The notes beneath the pieces were generated by a model. That model was given only the letters and a program-made list of their open reading frames with translations, ran no database searches and had not been told where the DNA came from. Below, piece by piece: positions 1 through 9,610 of a stretch of DNA of 64,000 bases. How positions within the stretch are numbered: position 1 is the stretch's first letter; each line of letters begins with the position of its first letter. This stretch comes from Mycobacterium interjectum (GTDB lineage Bacteria > Actinomycetota > Actinomycetes > Mycobacteriales > Mycobacteriaceae): NCBI GenBank assembly GCA_002102225.1, contig LQPB01000052.1:61621-125620 (forward strand), in the 5' to 3' direction. The position numbers and the translations under genes are program-made.

Positions 1-60
1 GAGCCAGCCGATGCTGCGGGCGGCGAGGGTGCTCAGGAGCAGCGTGATCAACGGGGCCAT
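1..60 (-). CDS. N-terminal fragment of a membrane protein, runs off the left edge
   Basis: Only the first 20 codons are present, starting at an ATG at 60 on the minus strand and leaving the window at base 1. The visible residues are hydrophobic (MAPLITLLLSTLAARSIGWL), which fits a first membrane segment or signal anchor. It is divergent from the TetR gene at 152, so it may be that regulator's target. The family cannot be told from 20 residues; DoxX-like membrane proteins are one possibility, but this is a guess. Confidence 0.4.
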   Translation of the reverse strand, partial: MAPLITLLLSTLAARSIGWL

Positions 61-151
61 CTGACGTTCCAATCTAGACAGTGACAAGATTCTAGCACTC
101 GACGATAGCAGCTATCTAGTCATTGTCAAGTTTGGCCGGTATGCTGGCGGC
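61..151. promoter_or_regulatory. Divergent promoter/operator region of the TetR gene
   Basis: This is the 91 bp gap between a minus-strand start at 60 and a GTG at 152. It holds an imperfect direct repeat, CTAGACAGTGACAAG at 74-88 and CTAGTCATTGTCAAG at 116-130 (12 of 15 identical), and a perfect palindrome GATAGC-A-GCTATC at 104-116. TATGCT at 140-145 lies 6 nt before the GTG, which suggests a leaderless transcript. The repeats are probable TetR operators; this is inferred from position and symmetry. Confidence 0.45.
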
Positions 152-709
152 GTGAACCGCTACCACCACGGCGACCTGCGCGCGGTGATCCTCGCCGAGG
201 CGGGGCGCCTGGTCGCCGAACGGGGCGCCGACGGGGTCTCGTTGCGCGAGTTGGCGCGCAGCGCGGGCGTGTCGCACGCCGCGCCGGCCCATCACTTCAC
301 CGATCGGCGGGGCTTGTTCACCGCGCTGGCGACGCAGGGATTCCAACTGCTGACCGAGGCGCTGGCCAACGCTCGCGGCCGCTTCACCGACGCGGCGCTC
401 GCCTACGTGCGGTTCGCGCTCGAGCACCCCGGCCACTATCAGGTGATGTTCAACAAGTCGTTGCTGGACGCCGCCGACACCGAACTGGCCGCGGCCGAGG
501 CCGCCGCCGGGGCCGAGCTGTCCCGCGGCGTCGCGACCCTGCGGGACCCCCGCGCGCGGGCCGACCCCGCGGGGGCTCAACTCGCGGCGTGGTCACTGAT
601 GCACGGGTTTTCGACGCTGTGGCTCAACGACGCGGTCAACGCCCAGATCAGGCAGGCCGATCCGATCGACACGGTCGCACGGATCGCGGCGATGCTGTTC
701 GAGGGATGA
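152..709 (+). CDS. TetR-family transcriptional regulator (WHG-type C-terminal domain)
   Basis: A 185-residue protein with an N-terminal helix-turn-helix at about residues 8-55 (GVSLRELARSAGVSHAAPAHHF is the core, with the recognition helix around SHAAPAHHF) and a C-terminal ligand domain with the WHG-type pattern HPGHYQVMF. It should dimerise and repress genes in answer to a small ligand. Start GTG at 152 has no Shine-Dalgarno, but TATGCT lies 6 nt upstream, as in leaderless mycobacterial genes. It is divergent from the fragment at 1-60 and convergent with the MFS exporter, 6 bp away. Family certain, ligand unknown. Confidence 0.9.
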   Translation: MNRYHHGDLRAVILAEAGRLVAERGADGVSLRELARSAGVSHAAPAHHFTDRRGLFTALATQGFQLLTEALANARGRFTDAALAYVRFALEHPGHYQVMFNKSLLDAADTELAAAEAAAGAELSRGVATLRDPRARADPAGAQLAAWSLMHGFSTLWLNDAVNAQIRQADPIDTVARIAAMLFEG

Positions 710-715
710 GCGGCG

Positions 716-2314
716 CTAGTCGTGGGCCGTTTGAATGGCCGGCTGCTTCGGGAGGAACGCCGCCGGGATGATCGTGAACGTCACCAACACCACCGCGATC
801 ACGAATACCAGTGTGTAGGCGTGTGAAAGGTCGTGCAGCAGGCCGCCCGAAAAGCCGGGGGCCAGCGTCTGGGGGGGCACTGCGGACGGGTCGACCGGCA
901 TCCCGGTGGCGGCCGCTTTCTGTTGGAGCGTCGCGAGTTTACGTGCCGCGGCGATGTTCTCGCTGTGGTTGAACTGGTTGGTGAGGACCATCGACATCAA
1001 CGCGGTTCCCATGGAACCGCCCACCTGGTGGCTGACGCTCATCAGCGTTGTGCCACGGGCGATCTGGTGCGGGGACAGCGCCTGCACCGACGCGACGGAG
1101 AGCGGCATCATGGTGCAGCCCATGCCCAGCCCCATGATCGCCAACCCCGCCAGCAGCGTGGGTAGGTACGGGGTCTGCCTGGCCACCCCGAAAGCGAAGG
1201 TGCCCAGGCCCGCGATGATCAAAGCGATGCCGACCAGGACGATCTTGCCCGGTCCCTGCCTGTCCACCAGCGGCCCGGTCAGCCGCATGGTCAGCATGGC
1301 GCCCAGTCCCTGCGGGATCATGTGCACGCCGGCCTGCATGGGCGTCTGGTGCAGCACCTGCTGGAAGTAGCTGGGCAGCAGCAGGCCCGCGCCGAAAAAG
1401 GCGGTGGCGAACAGCAGCATCGTCACGTTGGCCTGGGTGATCACCTTGTTTTGGAACAGGCGCAGATCGATGAGCGGGTGATCGGCGCGGCGCCGCGCGT
1501 GCACCACGAACGCGGCAATCAGGGCCAGGCCGACGGCCGCCGGAAGCAAGACGCGACGATCGGCCACGGTCCCGCAGCGCGGCACGGACGACACCGCGAA
1601 CAGGAACGTGGCCAGCCCGGGCGACAGCAGCAATCCACCGACGACGTCGAACGTTTCCGACCGCGCCGCTTGATCGCTGGGGAACACGATCGCCGCCAGC
1701 ACCAGCGTCACGAGGCCGATCGGGAGGTTGATCAGGAAGATCCACCGCCAGCTGGAGGTGTCGATGAGCCAGCCGCCCAGGATCGGCCCGCCGATCGGGG
1801 CGAGCAGCATGGGGATGCTCAGGATGGACATCAGACGGCCGAGGCGCGCGGGGCCCGCTTCGCGGGTCATGATCATGAATCCCAGCGGCATCAGCATGCC
1901 GCCGCCGATGCCCTGCACCACTCGAAACACGATGAGCTGCGCGATCGTTGAGGCCACCGCGCACAGCAGCGAACCGAGGACGAACGCCACCACCGAGCCC
2001 ATGAACAACCGTTTGGTGCCGAACCGGTCGGCCGCCCAGCCCGTCAGCGGAATCACCGACGCCAACGCCAGCGTGTAGGCGGTCATGGTCCAACCGACGA
2101 TGGCCTGGCTCGACCCGAATTGATCGATGAAGGTGCGTTGCGCGACGGCGACGACCGTGACGTCCAGGATCGCCATCACCGTGGCCAGCAGGCACACCCC
2201 AGAGACCCGCAGCAGCCTCGCGTCCAGCTTGTCGGGGAAGACAGGGGCGCCCGGCGGCTGTGCGGAAGCGGTGGGCGGCGCGGTGTCGGCCGCTGCTGGT
2301 CGGGCCTTGTCCAT
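716..2314 (-). CDS. DHA2-family MFS drug exporter (EmrB/QacA type)
   Basis: A 532-residue inner-membrane transporter with about 14 membrane segments. MFS motif A is visible as GWAADRFGTKR after the second segment and the antiporter motif C as APIGGPILGGWL in the fifth, so it should export drugs or metabolites in exchange for protons. It corresponds in position to M. tuberculosis Rv0783c. The reading frame is open further upstream, but that stretch is basic and un-membrane-like; ATG at 2314 (or 2329) is the likely start. The promoter must lie between here and the divergent gene at 2525. Confidence 0.88.
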   Translation of the reverse strand: MDKARPAAADTAPPTASAQPPGAPVFPDKLDARLLRVSGVCLLATVMAILDVTVVAVAQRTFIDQFGSSQAIVGWTMTAYTLALASVIPLTGWAADRFGTKRLFMGSVVAFVLGSLLCAVASTIAQLIVFRVVQGIGGGMLMPLGFMIMTREAGPARLGRLMSILSIPMLLAPIGGPILGGWLIDTSSWRWIFLINLPIGLVTLVLAAIVFPSDQAARSETFDVVGGLLLSPGLATFLFAVSSVPRCGTVADRRVLLPAAVGLALIAAFVVHARRRADHPLIDLRLFQNKVITQANVTMLLFATAFFGAGLLLPSYFQQVLHQTPMQAGVHMIPQGLGAMLTMRLTGPLVDRQGPGKIVLVGIALIIAGLGTFAFGVARQTPYLPTLLAGLAIMGLGMGCTMMPLSVASVQALSPHQIARGTTLMSVSHQVGGSMGTALMSMVLTNQFNHSENIAAARKLATLQQKAAATGMPVDPSAVPPQTLAPGFSGGLLHDLSHAYTLVFVIAVVLVTFTIIPAAFLPKQPAIQTAHD

Positions 2315-2524
2315 GGCGTTGCTTAGCATATCGAACCGATCGTGCGGTTCCGCGCCGGGACGCGTTTGCTGAACGGGCGTGCGGGCGGCCGCTCCGGGGC
2401 GCGTCCCTGCCCATCCGCGCGTCCCGTTTCGGAGCTTTCGGGGTGGCGCCGACCTGGGCCGATGTACGCCTGCTGTCTGCGTGTCCTTCACCGTCCCGAC
2501 ACCTGGAATCGTCAAACTGCGGGT

Positions 2525-3229
2525 GTGTCTGGAAAATTGATCGTCTCGGTGTCCGGGATCGGCGAACGCACCCTGGACGACGTCGGGGCGTTCTGCGCAC
2601 AAATGGACGCCCGCAACGTTCCGGTCTCATTGCTGGTTGCTCCGCGGCTCAAGGGTGACTACCGGCTCGACCGGGACCCGCACACCGTCGACTGGCTGAC
2701 GGCCCGGCGGGCCGGCGGCGACGCCATCGTGCTGCACGGCTACGACGACCCCGCCACCAAGAAGCGTCGCGGCGAATTCGCGGTCCTGCGCGCCCACGAG
2801 GCCAACCTGCGGCTGATGGGCGCCGATCGGGTGCTCGAGCACCTCGGCCTGCGCACCCGGTTGTTCGCGGCACCGGGCTGGGTGGTGTCACCGGGCGTCG
2901 TCAAGGCGTTGCCGCAGAACGGCTTCCGGCTGCTCGCCGATCTGCATGGGATTACCGACTTGGTCCGGCACAGCACCGACCGCGCCCGAGTGCTGGGCAT
3001 CGGCGAGGGCTTCCTGACCGAGCCATGGTGGTGCCGCATGGTGGTGCTGTCCGCGGAGCGGATTGCCCGCCGCGGCGGCATCGTGCGGGTGGCGGTGGCC
3101 GCGCATCAGTTGCGCAAGCCCGGGCCGCTGCAGGCGATGCTGGACGCCGTCGACCTCGCGCGGATGCACGGCTGCGCGCCCACGGTGTACAAGTGGCGGT
3201 CGGAGAAGGCGATCCTCGACGCGGCCTGA
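2525..3229 (+). CDS. DUF2334-type polysaccharide-deacetylase-like protein
   Basis: A 234-residue protein from a GTG at 2525; the open frame continues upstream, but that part is low-complexity and lies over the exporter promoter. It matches the position and length of M. tuberculosis Rv0784. The strand order fits a divergent (NodB-like) TIM-barrel deacetylase: an N-terminal beta strand KLIVSVSG, PVSLLVAPRL, then HGYDD at about 80 as a metal/catalytic site and a late AAHQL. Substrate unknown. No strong Shine-Dalgarno, so the exact start is uncertain. Confidence 0.75.
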   Translation: MSGKLIVSVSGIGERTLDDVGAFCAQMDARNVPVSLLVAPRLKGDYRLDRDPHTVDWLTARRAGGDAIVLHGYDDPATKKRRGEFAVLRAHEANLRLMGADRVLEHLGLRTRLFAAPGWVVSPGVVKALPQNGFRLLADLHGITDLVRHSTDRARVLGIGEGFLTEPWWCRMVVLSAERIARRGGIVRVAVAAHQLRKPGPLQAMLDAVDLARMHGCAPTVYKWRSEKAILDAA

Positions 3230-3277
3230 TCCAAGCGCCTGATCGGCCCCGGCCCGGGGGCATTACCCTGTTGCCAC

Positions 3278-4945
3278 ATGAGCGAATCTTCGGGCGCGGG
3301 TTTCGCCGCCGACGTGATCATCGTCGGCGCCGGGCTGGCGGGCCTGGTGGCCGCGTGCGAACTGGTGGAGCGCGGGCTGCGGGTGCTGATCGTCGACCAG
3401 GAGAACAGCGCCAATCTGGGCGGGCAGGCGTTCTGGTCGTTCGGCGGCCTGTTCTTCGTCGACAGCCCGGAGCAGCGCCGCCTGGGCATCCGCGACAGTC
3501 ACGAACTCGCCCTGCAGGATTGGCTCGGCACCGCGGCGTTCGACCGGCCCGAAGACTACTGGCCGCGCCAATGGGCGCACGCCTATGTCGATTTCGCGGC
3601 CGGGGAGAAACGCAGCTGGCTGCGGGCCCGCGGGCACAGGATATTTCCGCTGGTGGGTTGGGCGGAGCGCGGCGGTTACGGTGCTCAGGGACATGGCAAT
3701 TCGGTGCCGCGCTTCCACATCACGTGGGGAACCGGACCGGCGCTGGTGGAAATCTTCGCCCGGCAGTTGCGCGACCGCTCCACGGTGCGCTTCGCGCATC
3801 GCCACCAGGTCGACGAGTTGATCGTCGAAGGCGACGCGGTGACCGGCGTCCGCGGCACCGTACTGGAGCCGTCGGCCGCCGCGCGCGGCGTGGCCTCGTC
3901 GCGGAAAGCGGTGGGCCAATTCGAGTTTCGCGCCTCCGCGGTGCTCGTCACCAGCGGGGGCATCGGCGGCAACCACGAGCTGGTGCGAAAGAATTGGCCC
4001 AAGCGGATGGGCCGGGTTCCCGAGCAGTTGCTCGCCGGGGTGCCCGCGCACGTCGACGGCAGGATGATCGCCATTTCCCAGCAGGCCGGCGCGCGGGTGA
4101 TCAACTCCGACCGGATGTGGCATTACACCGAGGGCATCACCAACTACGACCCGATCTGGCCGCTGCACGGCATCCGGATCATTCCGGGGCCGTCCTCGCT
4201 GTGGCTGGACGCGACCGGCAAGCGGTTGCCGGTCCCGTTGTATCCCGGCTTCGACACTCTGGGCACGCTGGAATACATCACCCAGTCCGGGCATGACTAC
4301 ACCTGGTTTGTGTTGAACGCCAAGATTATCGAGAAGGAGTTCGCGCTTTCCGGCCAGGAGCAGAATCCCGATCTGACCGGCCAGAGCGTGCGCGAGTTGC
4401 TGCGTAATCGCGCCAGCTCCGGGGCGCCGGGTCCGGTGCAGGCCTTTGTCGACCGGGGCGTGGATTTCGTCAGCGCGGACTCCCTGCGCGAGTTGGTGAC
4501 CGCGATGAACAAGCTGCCCGATGTGGAGCCGCTCGACTACGCCACGGTCGAGGCGGAGGTCACCGCCCGCGACCGTGAGGTGGCCAACAGGTACACCAAG
4601 GACGGGCAGATCACCGCGATCCGGGCCGCCCGCGGCTATATCGGCGACCGGCTGGGCCGGGTGGTCGCCCCGCACCGGTTGACCGACCCGAAGGCCGGCC
4701 CGATGATTGCGGTCAAGCTGCACATCCTGACTCGAAAGACGTTGGGCGGCATCGAGACCGACCTGGCCGGGCGGGTGCTCAAAGGTGACGGTACCCCGCT
4801 CACCGGGCTGTACGCGGCCGGCGAGGTGGCCGGTTTCGGCGGCGGCGGCGTGCACGGCTACCGGGCGCTGGAGGGCACCTTCCTGGGCGGCTGCATCTTC
4901 TCCGGCCGCGCGGCGGGCCGCGGCGCAGCCGACGACGTCACCTAG
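3278..4945 (+). CDS. FAD-binding dehydrogenase, KsdD/fumarate reductase flavoprotein family
   Basis: A 555-residue flavoprotein. The N-terminal Rossmann motif GAGLAGLVAACE is near residue 15, an acidic strand end follows (VLIVDQEN), and the C-terminal FAD site GLYAAGEVAGFGGGG precedes HGYRALEG. The overall layout is that of 3-ketosteroid delta-1-dehydrogenase-like oxidoreductases; it corresponds to Rv0785. The true substrate is not known, though a steroid or other cyclic ketone is plausible for the family. There is no Shine-Dalgarno; TACCCT sits 8 nt before the ATG at 3278, so the mRNA may be leaderless. Confidence 0.88.
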   Translation: MSESSGAGFAADVIIVGAGLAGLVAACELVERGLRVLIVDQENSANLGGQAFWSFGGLFFVDSPEQRRLGIRDSHELALQDWLGTAAFDRPEDYWPRQWAHAYVDFAAGEKRSWLRARGHRIFPLVGWAERGGYGAQGHGNSVPRFHITWGTGPALVEIFARQLRDRSTVRFAHRHQVDELIVEGDAVTGVRGTVLEPSAAARGVASSRKAVGQFEFRASAVLVTSGGIGGNHELVRKNWPKRMGRVPEQLLAGVPAHVDGRMIAISQQAGARVINSDRMWHYTEGITNYDPIWPLHGIRIIPGPSSLWLDATGKRLPVPLYPGFDTLGTLEYITQSGHDYTWFVLNAKIIEKEFALSGQEQNPDLTGQSVRELLRNRASSGAPGPVQAFVDRGVDFVSADSLRELVTAMNKLPDVEPLDYATVEAEVTARDREVANRYTKDGQITAIRAARGYIGDRLGRVVAPHRLTDPKAGPMIAVKLHILTRKTLGGIETDLAGRVLKGDGTPLTGLYAAGEVAGFGGGGVHGYRALEGTFLGGCIFSGRAAGRGAADDVT

Positions 4946-5014
4946 CTCCGTCTGCTCGCGCAAGCGGCAAGCGGCAGGCGCAAGCGGTAGGTGGCAGGCG
5001 CCCCCAGCCCGCGG

Positions 5015-5653
5015 TTAGAAACTGACCGCGTCCTCCTCGGGCAGCACCTGGAAGTCGGTGCTGGTCATCTCGGAAAGCCGGCCGTAGTAGATGCCCCTGG
5101 CATCCGGGGCGATGATGCCCTGGTGGATCGGCACCGCGCGCGCCGGCCCCACCGCGCGCAGGTAATCGACGGCCTCGGCGATCTTCATCCACGGGGCCGC
5201 GGCGGGGGTGGCCAAGACATCCACCGGCTCGTCGGGGACGAACAGCGCGTCGCCGGGGTGCATCAGCCTCGCGGGATGGCCCGAATCACCGACCAGAAAC
5301 GAAATGTTTTCTATCACTGGGATTTCCGGGTGAATCACGGCGTGCCGACCGCCAACGGCCCGGACGGTCAGCTGCCCGATCTGCAGCTCGTCGCCGACGT
5401 GCACCGCCCGGCACGGCTCGCCCAGCTGCGCGGTGGTTTGCGGATCGGCGTAGAGCGCCGCGTCGGGGTTGCCCTCCAGCAGCGACGGGAGCCGCCCGAC
5501 GTCGACGTGGTCGGGGTGCTGATGGGTGATCAGGATGGCCGTCAGGCCGGTGATTCCCTCGAAACCGTGCGCGAAGGTACCGGGATCGAAAAGCACACGT
5601 GTGTTGTCGAACTCGGCAAGTAGGCATGAGTGGCCGAAATGCGTCAGTTGCAT
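5015..5653 (-). CDS. MBL-fold metal-dependent hydrolase
   Basis: A 212-residue metallo-beta-lactamase-fold protein of the UlaG-like group. It starts MQLTHFGHSC, typical of these hydrolases, and carries the metal motif THQHPDH at about residue 50, with further His and Asp ligands downstream (HPGDALF, HQGI). It corresponds to Rv0786c. The ATG at 5653 was chosen because homologues of this group begin at exactly this strand; the frame is open further upstream without similarity. It is divergent from the secreted protein gene at 5688. Substrate unknown. Confidence 0.85.
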   Translation of the reverse strand: MQLTHFGHSCLLAEFDNTRVLFDPGTFAHGFEGITGLTAILITHQHPDHVDVGRLPSLLEGNPDAALYADPQTTAQLGEPCRAVHVGDELQIGQLTVRAVGGRHAVIHPEIPVIENISFLVGDSGHPARLMHPGDALFVPDEPVDVLATPAAAPWMKIAEAVDYLRAVGPARAVPIHQGIIAPDARGIYYGRLSEMTSTDFQVLPEEDAVSF

Positions 5654-5687
5654 GACTACGATTGTGCCCCGACGGAGGGTGATGCCG

Positions 5688-6362
5688 ATGCGGGTGATCC
5701 TGGCCACGATGCTGCTCCTCGGTGGCTTCGCGGTGGTCCTGATCGCCGTGGTGCCCGCGCACGCGGACCCGGAGACCTGCCCGACCACCTGCGACCAGAT
5801 CCCGAATAGCGCGTGGATACAGCAGCACGCGGTGCCGCTGGACGCGGTCTACAACTGGCCCGCGCTGGCCGGTGCCGCGGTCCCGCTGACCGGGGCGGGG
5901 ACGGCGAAGTTTCGGTTCGAGGAGCTGTGTGACTCACCGGCGCTGCCGCGGGACCCGCGCGACTACGCGGTCGCGGCCCGCGTGACGGTAACTCACCCAG
6001 AGGGCCAGTGGCAGCTGCGGGCGGAAGTCCTGCACTGGCGAGGTGACACGGCCACCGGCGGCCAGCTGGCGGCTTCGGTGTTCAGCAATGCCGTCGGCGC
6101 GCTTCGCGCCTGCCAGCAGCGCGCACCCGCGGAGTCGCCGTCGATCACCACCGACGAAGCGAACCGGATGGCGGCGGTGGTCAGCGGCCCGGTGGTGATG
6201 CATACCTACCTGGTCGCCCACGCGGCGAGCAGCACCGTCACCGAGCTCACGCTGTGGTCATCGGGACCACCGCAGGTGTCCTGGCCGGCCGTGGCGGACG
6301 ATTCCGTGCTGAACGCCCTGACCGCGCCGCTGTGCGACGCCTACATCGCGTCGTGCCCGTGA
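5688..6362 (+). CDS. Secreted protein of unknown function (Rv0787-like position)
   Basis: About 224 residues. The first 22 or so form a signal peptide (hydrophobic LLLGGFAVVLIAVV then AHA before DPE), so the mature protein is exported. The mature part has several cysteines (CPTTC near the start, a late CDAYIASCP) that could pair as disulphides. ATG at 5688 is preferred because GGAGG at 5674-5678 lies 9 nt upstream; ATG at 5682 is the alternative. It stands just before purS but shows no link with purine synthesis. No recognised domain. Confidence 0.75.
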   Translation: MRVILATMLLLGGFAVVLIAVVPAHADPETCPTTCDQIPNSAWIQQHAVPLDAVYNWPALAGAAVPLTGAGTAKFRFEELCDSPALPRDPRDYAVAARVTVTHPEGQWQLRAEVLHWRGDTATGGQLAASVFSNAVGALRACQQRAPAESPSITTDEANRMAAVVSGPVVMHTYLVAHAASSTVTELTLWSSGPPQVSWPAVADDSVLNALTAPLCDAYIASCP

Positions 6363-6410
6363 CCCTGCCGGTAGAGTTGGCGCCGAGATGAACCCCGAGG
6401 AGGAGCGCCA

Positions 6411-6650
6411 GTGAGCCGTGTGGTCGTTCATGTGATGCCCAAGGCGGAGATTCTGGACCCACAGGGTCAGGCGATCGTCGGTGCGCTGGGGCGGCTCGGC
6501 CACCCCGGCATCTCGGATGTCAGGCAGGGCAAGCGCTTTGAGCTCGAGGTCGATGACACGATCGGCGACGCCGAGCTCGCCGAGATCGCCGAATCGCTGT
6601 TGGCGAACACGGTGATCGAGGACTGGACGATCAGCCGGGAGCCGCAGTGA
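6411..6650 (+). CDS. purS: Phosphoribosylformylglycinamidine synthase subunit PurS
   Basis: A 79-residue protein, the usual length for PurS. It is the small subunit that joins the glutaminase PurQ to the synthase PurL in FGAM synthase, step four of purine synthesis. The N-terminal [16 protein letters not shown] and [10 protein letters not shown] strands are characteristic. GTG at 6411 follows GAGGAGG about 8 nt upstream. It overlaps purQ by 4 nt (GTGA), so the two are translationally coupled and probably made in equal amounts. purL is about 20 kb away. Confidence 0.95.
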   Translation: MSRVVVHVMPKAEILDPQGQAIVGALGRLGHPGISDVRQGKRFELEVDDTIGDAELAEIAESLLANTVIEDWTISREPQ

Positions 6651-7321
6651 CGGCGCGGATCGGCATCATCACCTTCCCCGGGACGCTCGACGATGTGGAC
6701 GCCGCCCGCGCGGCGCGGCGCGTCGGGGCTGAGGCGGTCGCCCTGTGGCACGCCGACGCCGACCTGAAGGGAGTCGACGCCGTGGTGGTGCCCGGCGGAT
6801 TTTCCTACGGCGACTACCTGCGGGCCGGCGCGATCGCCCGGTTCGCCCCCGTGATGGCCGAAGTGGTCGATGCCGCGGGGCGCGGAATGCCGGTCCTGGG
6901 GATCTGCAATGGTTTTCAGGTGCTCTGCGAGGCCGGGCTGCTGCCGGGGGCCCTGACCCGCAACTCCGGATTGCACTTCGTCTGCCGCGACGTGTGGCTG
7001 CGGGTGGCGTCGATCTCGACGGCGTGGACGTCGCGTTTCGAGTGGGGCGCCGATCTGCTGGTGCCGCTGAAGTCCGGCGAGGGCCGCTACGTCGCGCCGC
7101 GGAACGTGGTCGACGAACTGGAGGGCGAGGGCCGGGTGGTGTTCCGCTACCTCGACAACCCCAACGGCTCGCTGCATGACATCGCCGGCATCAGCTCCGC
7201 CAACGGTCGCGTCGTCGGGCTGATGCCCCATCCGGAACACGCCATCGAAGCGCTGACGGGTCCGTCTGACGACGGCCTGGGCCTGTTCTATTCGGCGCTG
7301 GACGCCGTACTGGCCGCATAA
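6647..7321 (+). CDS. purQ: Phosphoribosylformylglycinamidine synthase glutaminase PurQ
   Basis: A 224-residue class I glutamine amidotransferase. It supplies ammonia to PurL for making FGAM. The nucleophile Cys is in GICNGFQVL (about residue 88) and the His-Glu pair in MPHPEHAIE near the C-terminus. GTG at 6647 overlaps the purS stop. At its 3' end it runs 34 bp into the convergent acyltransferase gene, so the two 3' ends share sequence. Length and motifs are normal for the family. Confidence 0.96.
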   Translation: MTARIGIITFPGTLDDVDAARAARRVGAEAVALWHADADLKGVDAVVVPGGFSYGDYLRAGAIARFAPVMAEVVDAAGRGMPVLGICNGFQVLCEAGLLPGALTRNSGLHFVCRDVWLRVASISTAWTSRFEWGADLLVPLKSGEGRYVAPRNVVDELEGEGRVVFRYLDNPNGSLHDIAGISSANGRVVGLMPHPEHAIEALTGPSDDGLGLFYSALDAVLAA

Positions 7322-8703
7322 GCGGAAACCCCTGCCGCGCTGCGTAATTCTTCAAACGCTCCGACGAGCGCGTCGGTCGCTTCGTGCGGGTCGTCGAACG
7401 TCTGGTCGTCGGTGAGCACCGCGATTCCGAGCTGGTCGACGTAGCTCCACACGGTGATGTTGACCGGTGCCCCGGGCGACAGCACGCCGGTCGAGTAGAT
7501 CTCGCTGACCGCGGCACCCCCGAAGTGGCCGCGCTCCCGCGGGCCCACGACGCTGGACACCGCGACGTTCATGATTTTGTTCGGCGCGTCTCGCCGGCCC
7601 AGCCACCGAAACGCGGCGGGCGCGAACGCGGTCGGTAGATAGGCCATCATTCGCCCGTACAGCCGCGGGCCCATGATGTCGTGGTTTTCCTTGGCGATTC
7701 GGGTCGCCAGCGCCACCAACCGAGCCCGTTCGGCGGGTTCGGCGATGTGAACGGGCAGCGAGATGGACAGGCCACTGATCTCGTTGCCGGTGACCCGGTC
7801 CGATTTGTCGGTGGCGGTCGGCACCGACGCGATGAGCGGCCGGTCCGCCGCTCCGTCGTAGGACAACAGCAGTTTTCGCAGCCCGCCGGCCGCCGTCGCC
7901 AACACCACGTCGGTCATCGTGATGCCCAGCGCCTTGGCCGTCGCCTTGACGTCGGCCAGCGGCAGCGTCGTGCTGGCGAACCGCCGCCCGGGTGACACGA
8001 CGTGGTTGAGAAAGGTGGGCGGCGCGTCGAATGCGGCGGCCAGGTCGGGCTGCTCCCCGCGCTCGCGGGATCGGCGCCGCACCCGCGTCAAGCCGACGGC
8101 CGCATCCCTGATCAGGCCCGGCAGCGCGACGGCTTGTCGGGCGTGGTCGCGCGCCGCGGCGCGCAGCAGATCCGCCGTCGACGGTGTGGCGCCGGCCTCG
8201 TCGTTGTCTCGCTCGTCGGTCGGTCCGTCCTCGAGATCCATCGCGCGCGCCAGCAGGTTGACCGAGGCCACACCGTCCGCCAGCGCGTGGTGGATCTTGC
8301 CGATCAAAGCGAATCGGCCCCCGGCCAGCCCCTCGGCGAAGTGAAATTCCCACAGCGGGCGGCTGCGGTCCAGCGGCGTGGACGCGATCTCGCCGATCAG
8401 ACCGTCGAGTTCCGCCCGGCCGCCCGGTTCGGGCACGCGCGCCCGCCGCAGGTGGTAGTCCAGGTCGACTTCGCAGTCCTCCTGCCACATCGGGTGATGC
8501 AGTTGCCAAGGGATGTCGACGAGCTTGTAGCGCAACGGTTCCAAGAGATGCAGGCGCCGGCGGACGTGGTGCCGGAATTCCTCGAAGCCAAAATCATCCC
8601 CGGAATCGGGAGGGTCGAGGACAGCGACCTTCAAAGTGTGCGTGTGCAGGTTCGGTGTCTCGCTGTACAGCAGCATGGCGTCCATGCCGTTCAGCCTTTT
8701 CAT
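7288..8703 (-). CDS. WS/DGAT-family wax ester synthase/diacylglycerol acyltransferase
   Basis: A 471-residue cytosolic or membrane-associated acyltransferase that joins acyl-CoA to diacylglycerol or a fatty alcohol, giving triacylglycerol or wax ester. The N-terminus [15 protein letters not shown] is the family's opening, and the catalytic HHxxxDG is seen as KIHHALADG near residue 140. The second conserved block is [12 protein letters not shown]. It follows the plsC-like gene on the same strand after 24 bp, so both lipid genes are likely co-transcribed. Its stop lies inside the 3' end of purQ. Confidence 0.92.
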   Translation of the reverse strand: MKRLNGMDAMLLYSETPNLHTHTLKVAVLDPPDSGDDFGFEEFRHHVRRRLHLLEPLRYKLVDIPWQLHHPMWQEDCEVDLDYHLRRARVPEPGGRAELDGLIGEIASTPLDRSRPLWEFHFAEGLAGGRFALIGKIHHALADGVASVNLLARAMDLEDGPTDERDNDEAGATPSTADLLRAAARDHARQAVALPGLIRDAAVGLTRVRRRSRERGEQPDLAAAFDAPPTFLNHVVSPGRRFASTTLPLADVKATAKALGITMTDVVLATAAGGLRKLLLSYDGAADRPLIASVPTATDKSDRVTGNEISGLSISLPVHIAEPAERARLVALATRIAKENHDIMGPRLYGRMMAYLPTAFAPAAFRWLGRRDAPNKIMNVAVSSVVGPRERGHFGGAAVSEIYSTGVLSPGAPVNITVWSYVDQLGIAVLTDDQTFDDPHEATDALVGAFEELRSAAGVSAYAASTASSAE

Positions 8704-8727
8704 GCGCCGCCCCGCCCTCTCGGCGCG

Positions 8728-9567
8728 TCAGCCCAGAATGGGGAAGCGGCGCTCGCCGGCCAGCCGCTTGAGCGCGGCCCCCATCACCGTGCGCACGTGC
8801 GCGTCGACCTCCTCGACGTCGGGATCGTCGCCGAATCGGGCGGTGATGTCGATCGGCTCGAGCACCTCGGTGACGATCTTGGCCGGCAGCGGCAGGTTGG
8901 GCGGAAAGATCACGCTCGGGCCGAACGGGAAGCCGAAGCTGACCGGGAGAATGTTGATCCGGCCCTTGGTGAGTCGCAGCTTGCGCGCCAGCCAGTTGCC
9001 GCGGGTCAGGAACAGCTGGGTCTCCTGGGCACCGATGGATACGGTGGGCACGATCGGTACCCCCGCTTCGATGGCGGTCCTGACGTAACCGGTGCGGCCG
9101 TCGAAGTCGATCGTGTTCGCGCTGAACGTGGGCCGGTAGGCGTCGTAGTCGCCGCCGGGAAACACCAGCACCACGGCGCCGGAGTGCAACGCGGCGGCGG
9201 CGTTAGCCCGGCTCGCCTCGATGACCCCGAGGCGGCGCAGCCACCCGTCCAGGGGCCCGATGAACAGGCCGTAGTGGGCCAGCGTGTAGACGGGGCGGTC
9301 GTAGCCGAACCTGTCATAGAAGGCCGGAGCGAAGATGAAGACGTCGGGGGTCAGCATGCCGCCGGAGTGGTTGGACACCACCAGCGCCCCGCCGGTCGCG
9401 GGGACGTTTTCCACGTTGCGCACCTCGGCGCGGTACCACCGCTTGATCACGGGGCCGACGGCCTTGCTGACCTGTTCGGTGAGGGCCGGATCCCACTTGG
9501 CGGTTTCCCGGGTCCGGGCCTCCGCGACGCCGTCTTTGGTGGGCCCCCGCTGCCGTGTTCCTGCCAT
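8728..9567 (-). CDS. Lysophospholipid/diacylglycerol acyltransferase (PlsC-like)
   Basis: A 279-residue acyltransferase. The conserved block I is SNHSGGMLTPD (about residues 67-77) and block III is VFPGGDYDAYRP (about 134), the FPGG form shared with diacylglycerol acyltransferase-like mycobacterial proteins. A late PIVPTVSIGAQE is block IV. It probably esterifies a glycerolipid at the membrane and feeds the WS/DGAT enzyme encoded 24 bp downstream. ATG at 9567 gives the usual length. Substrate is inferred from family only. Confidence 0.87.
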   Translation of the reverse strand: MAGTRQRGPTKDGVAEARTRETAKWDPALTEQVSKAVGPVIKRWYRAEVRNVENVPATGGALVVSNHSGGMLTPDVFIFAPAFYDRFGYDRPVYTLAHYGLFIGPLDGWLRRLGVIEASRANAAAALHSGAVVLVFPGGDYDAYRPTFSANTIDFDGRTGYVRTAIEAGVPIVPTVSIGAQETQLFLTRGNWLARKLRLTKGRINILPVSFGFPFGPSVIFPPNLPLPAKIVTEVLEPIDITARFGDDPDVEEVDAHVRTVMGAALKRLAGERRFPILG

Positions 9568-9610
9568 TCGCTAGTGGTTGCCAGTGTGGTACCGGCCTTA
9601 AACGTCGGCG

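Noticed and set aside
3263..4963. A 566-codon minus-strand open frame opposite the FAD dehydrogenase
   Set aside because: Covers the flavoprotein gene exactly and has shadow composition.
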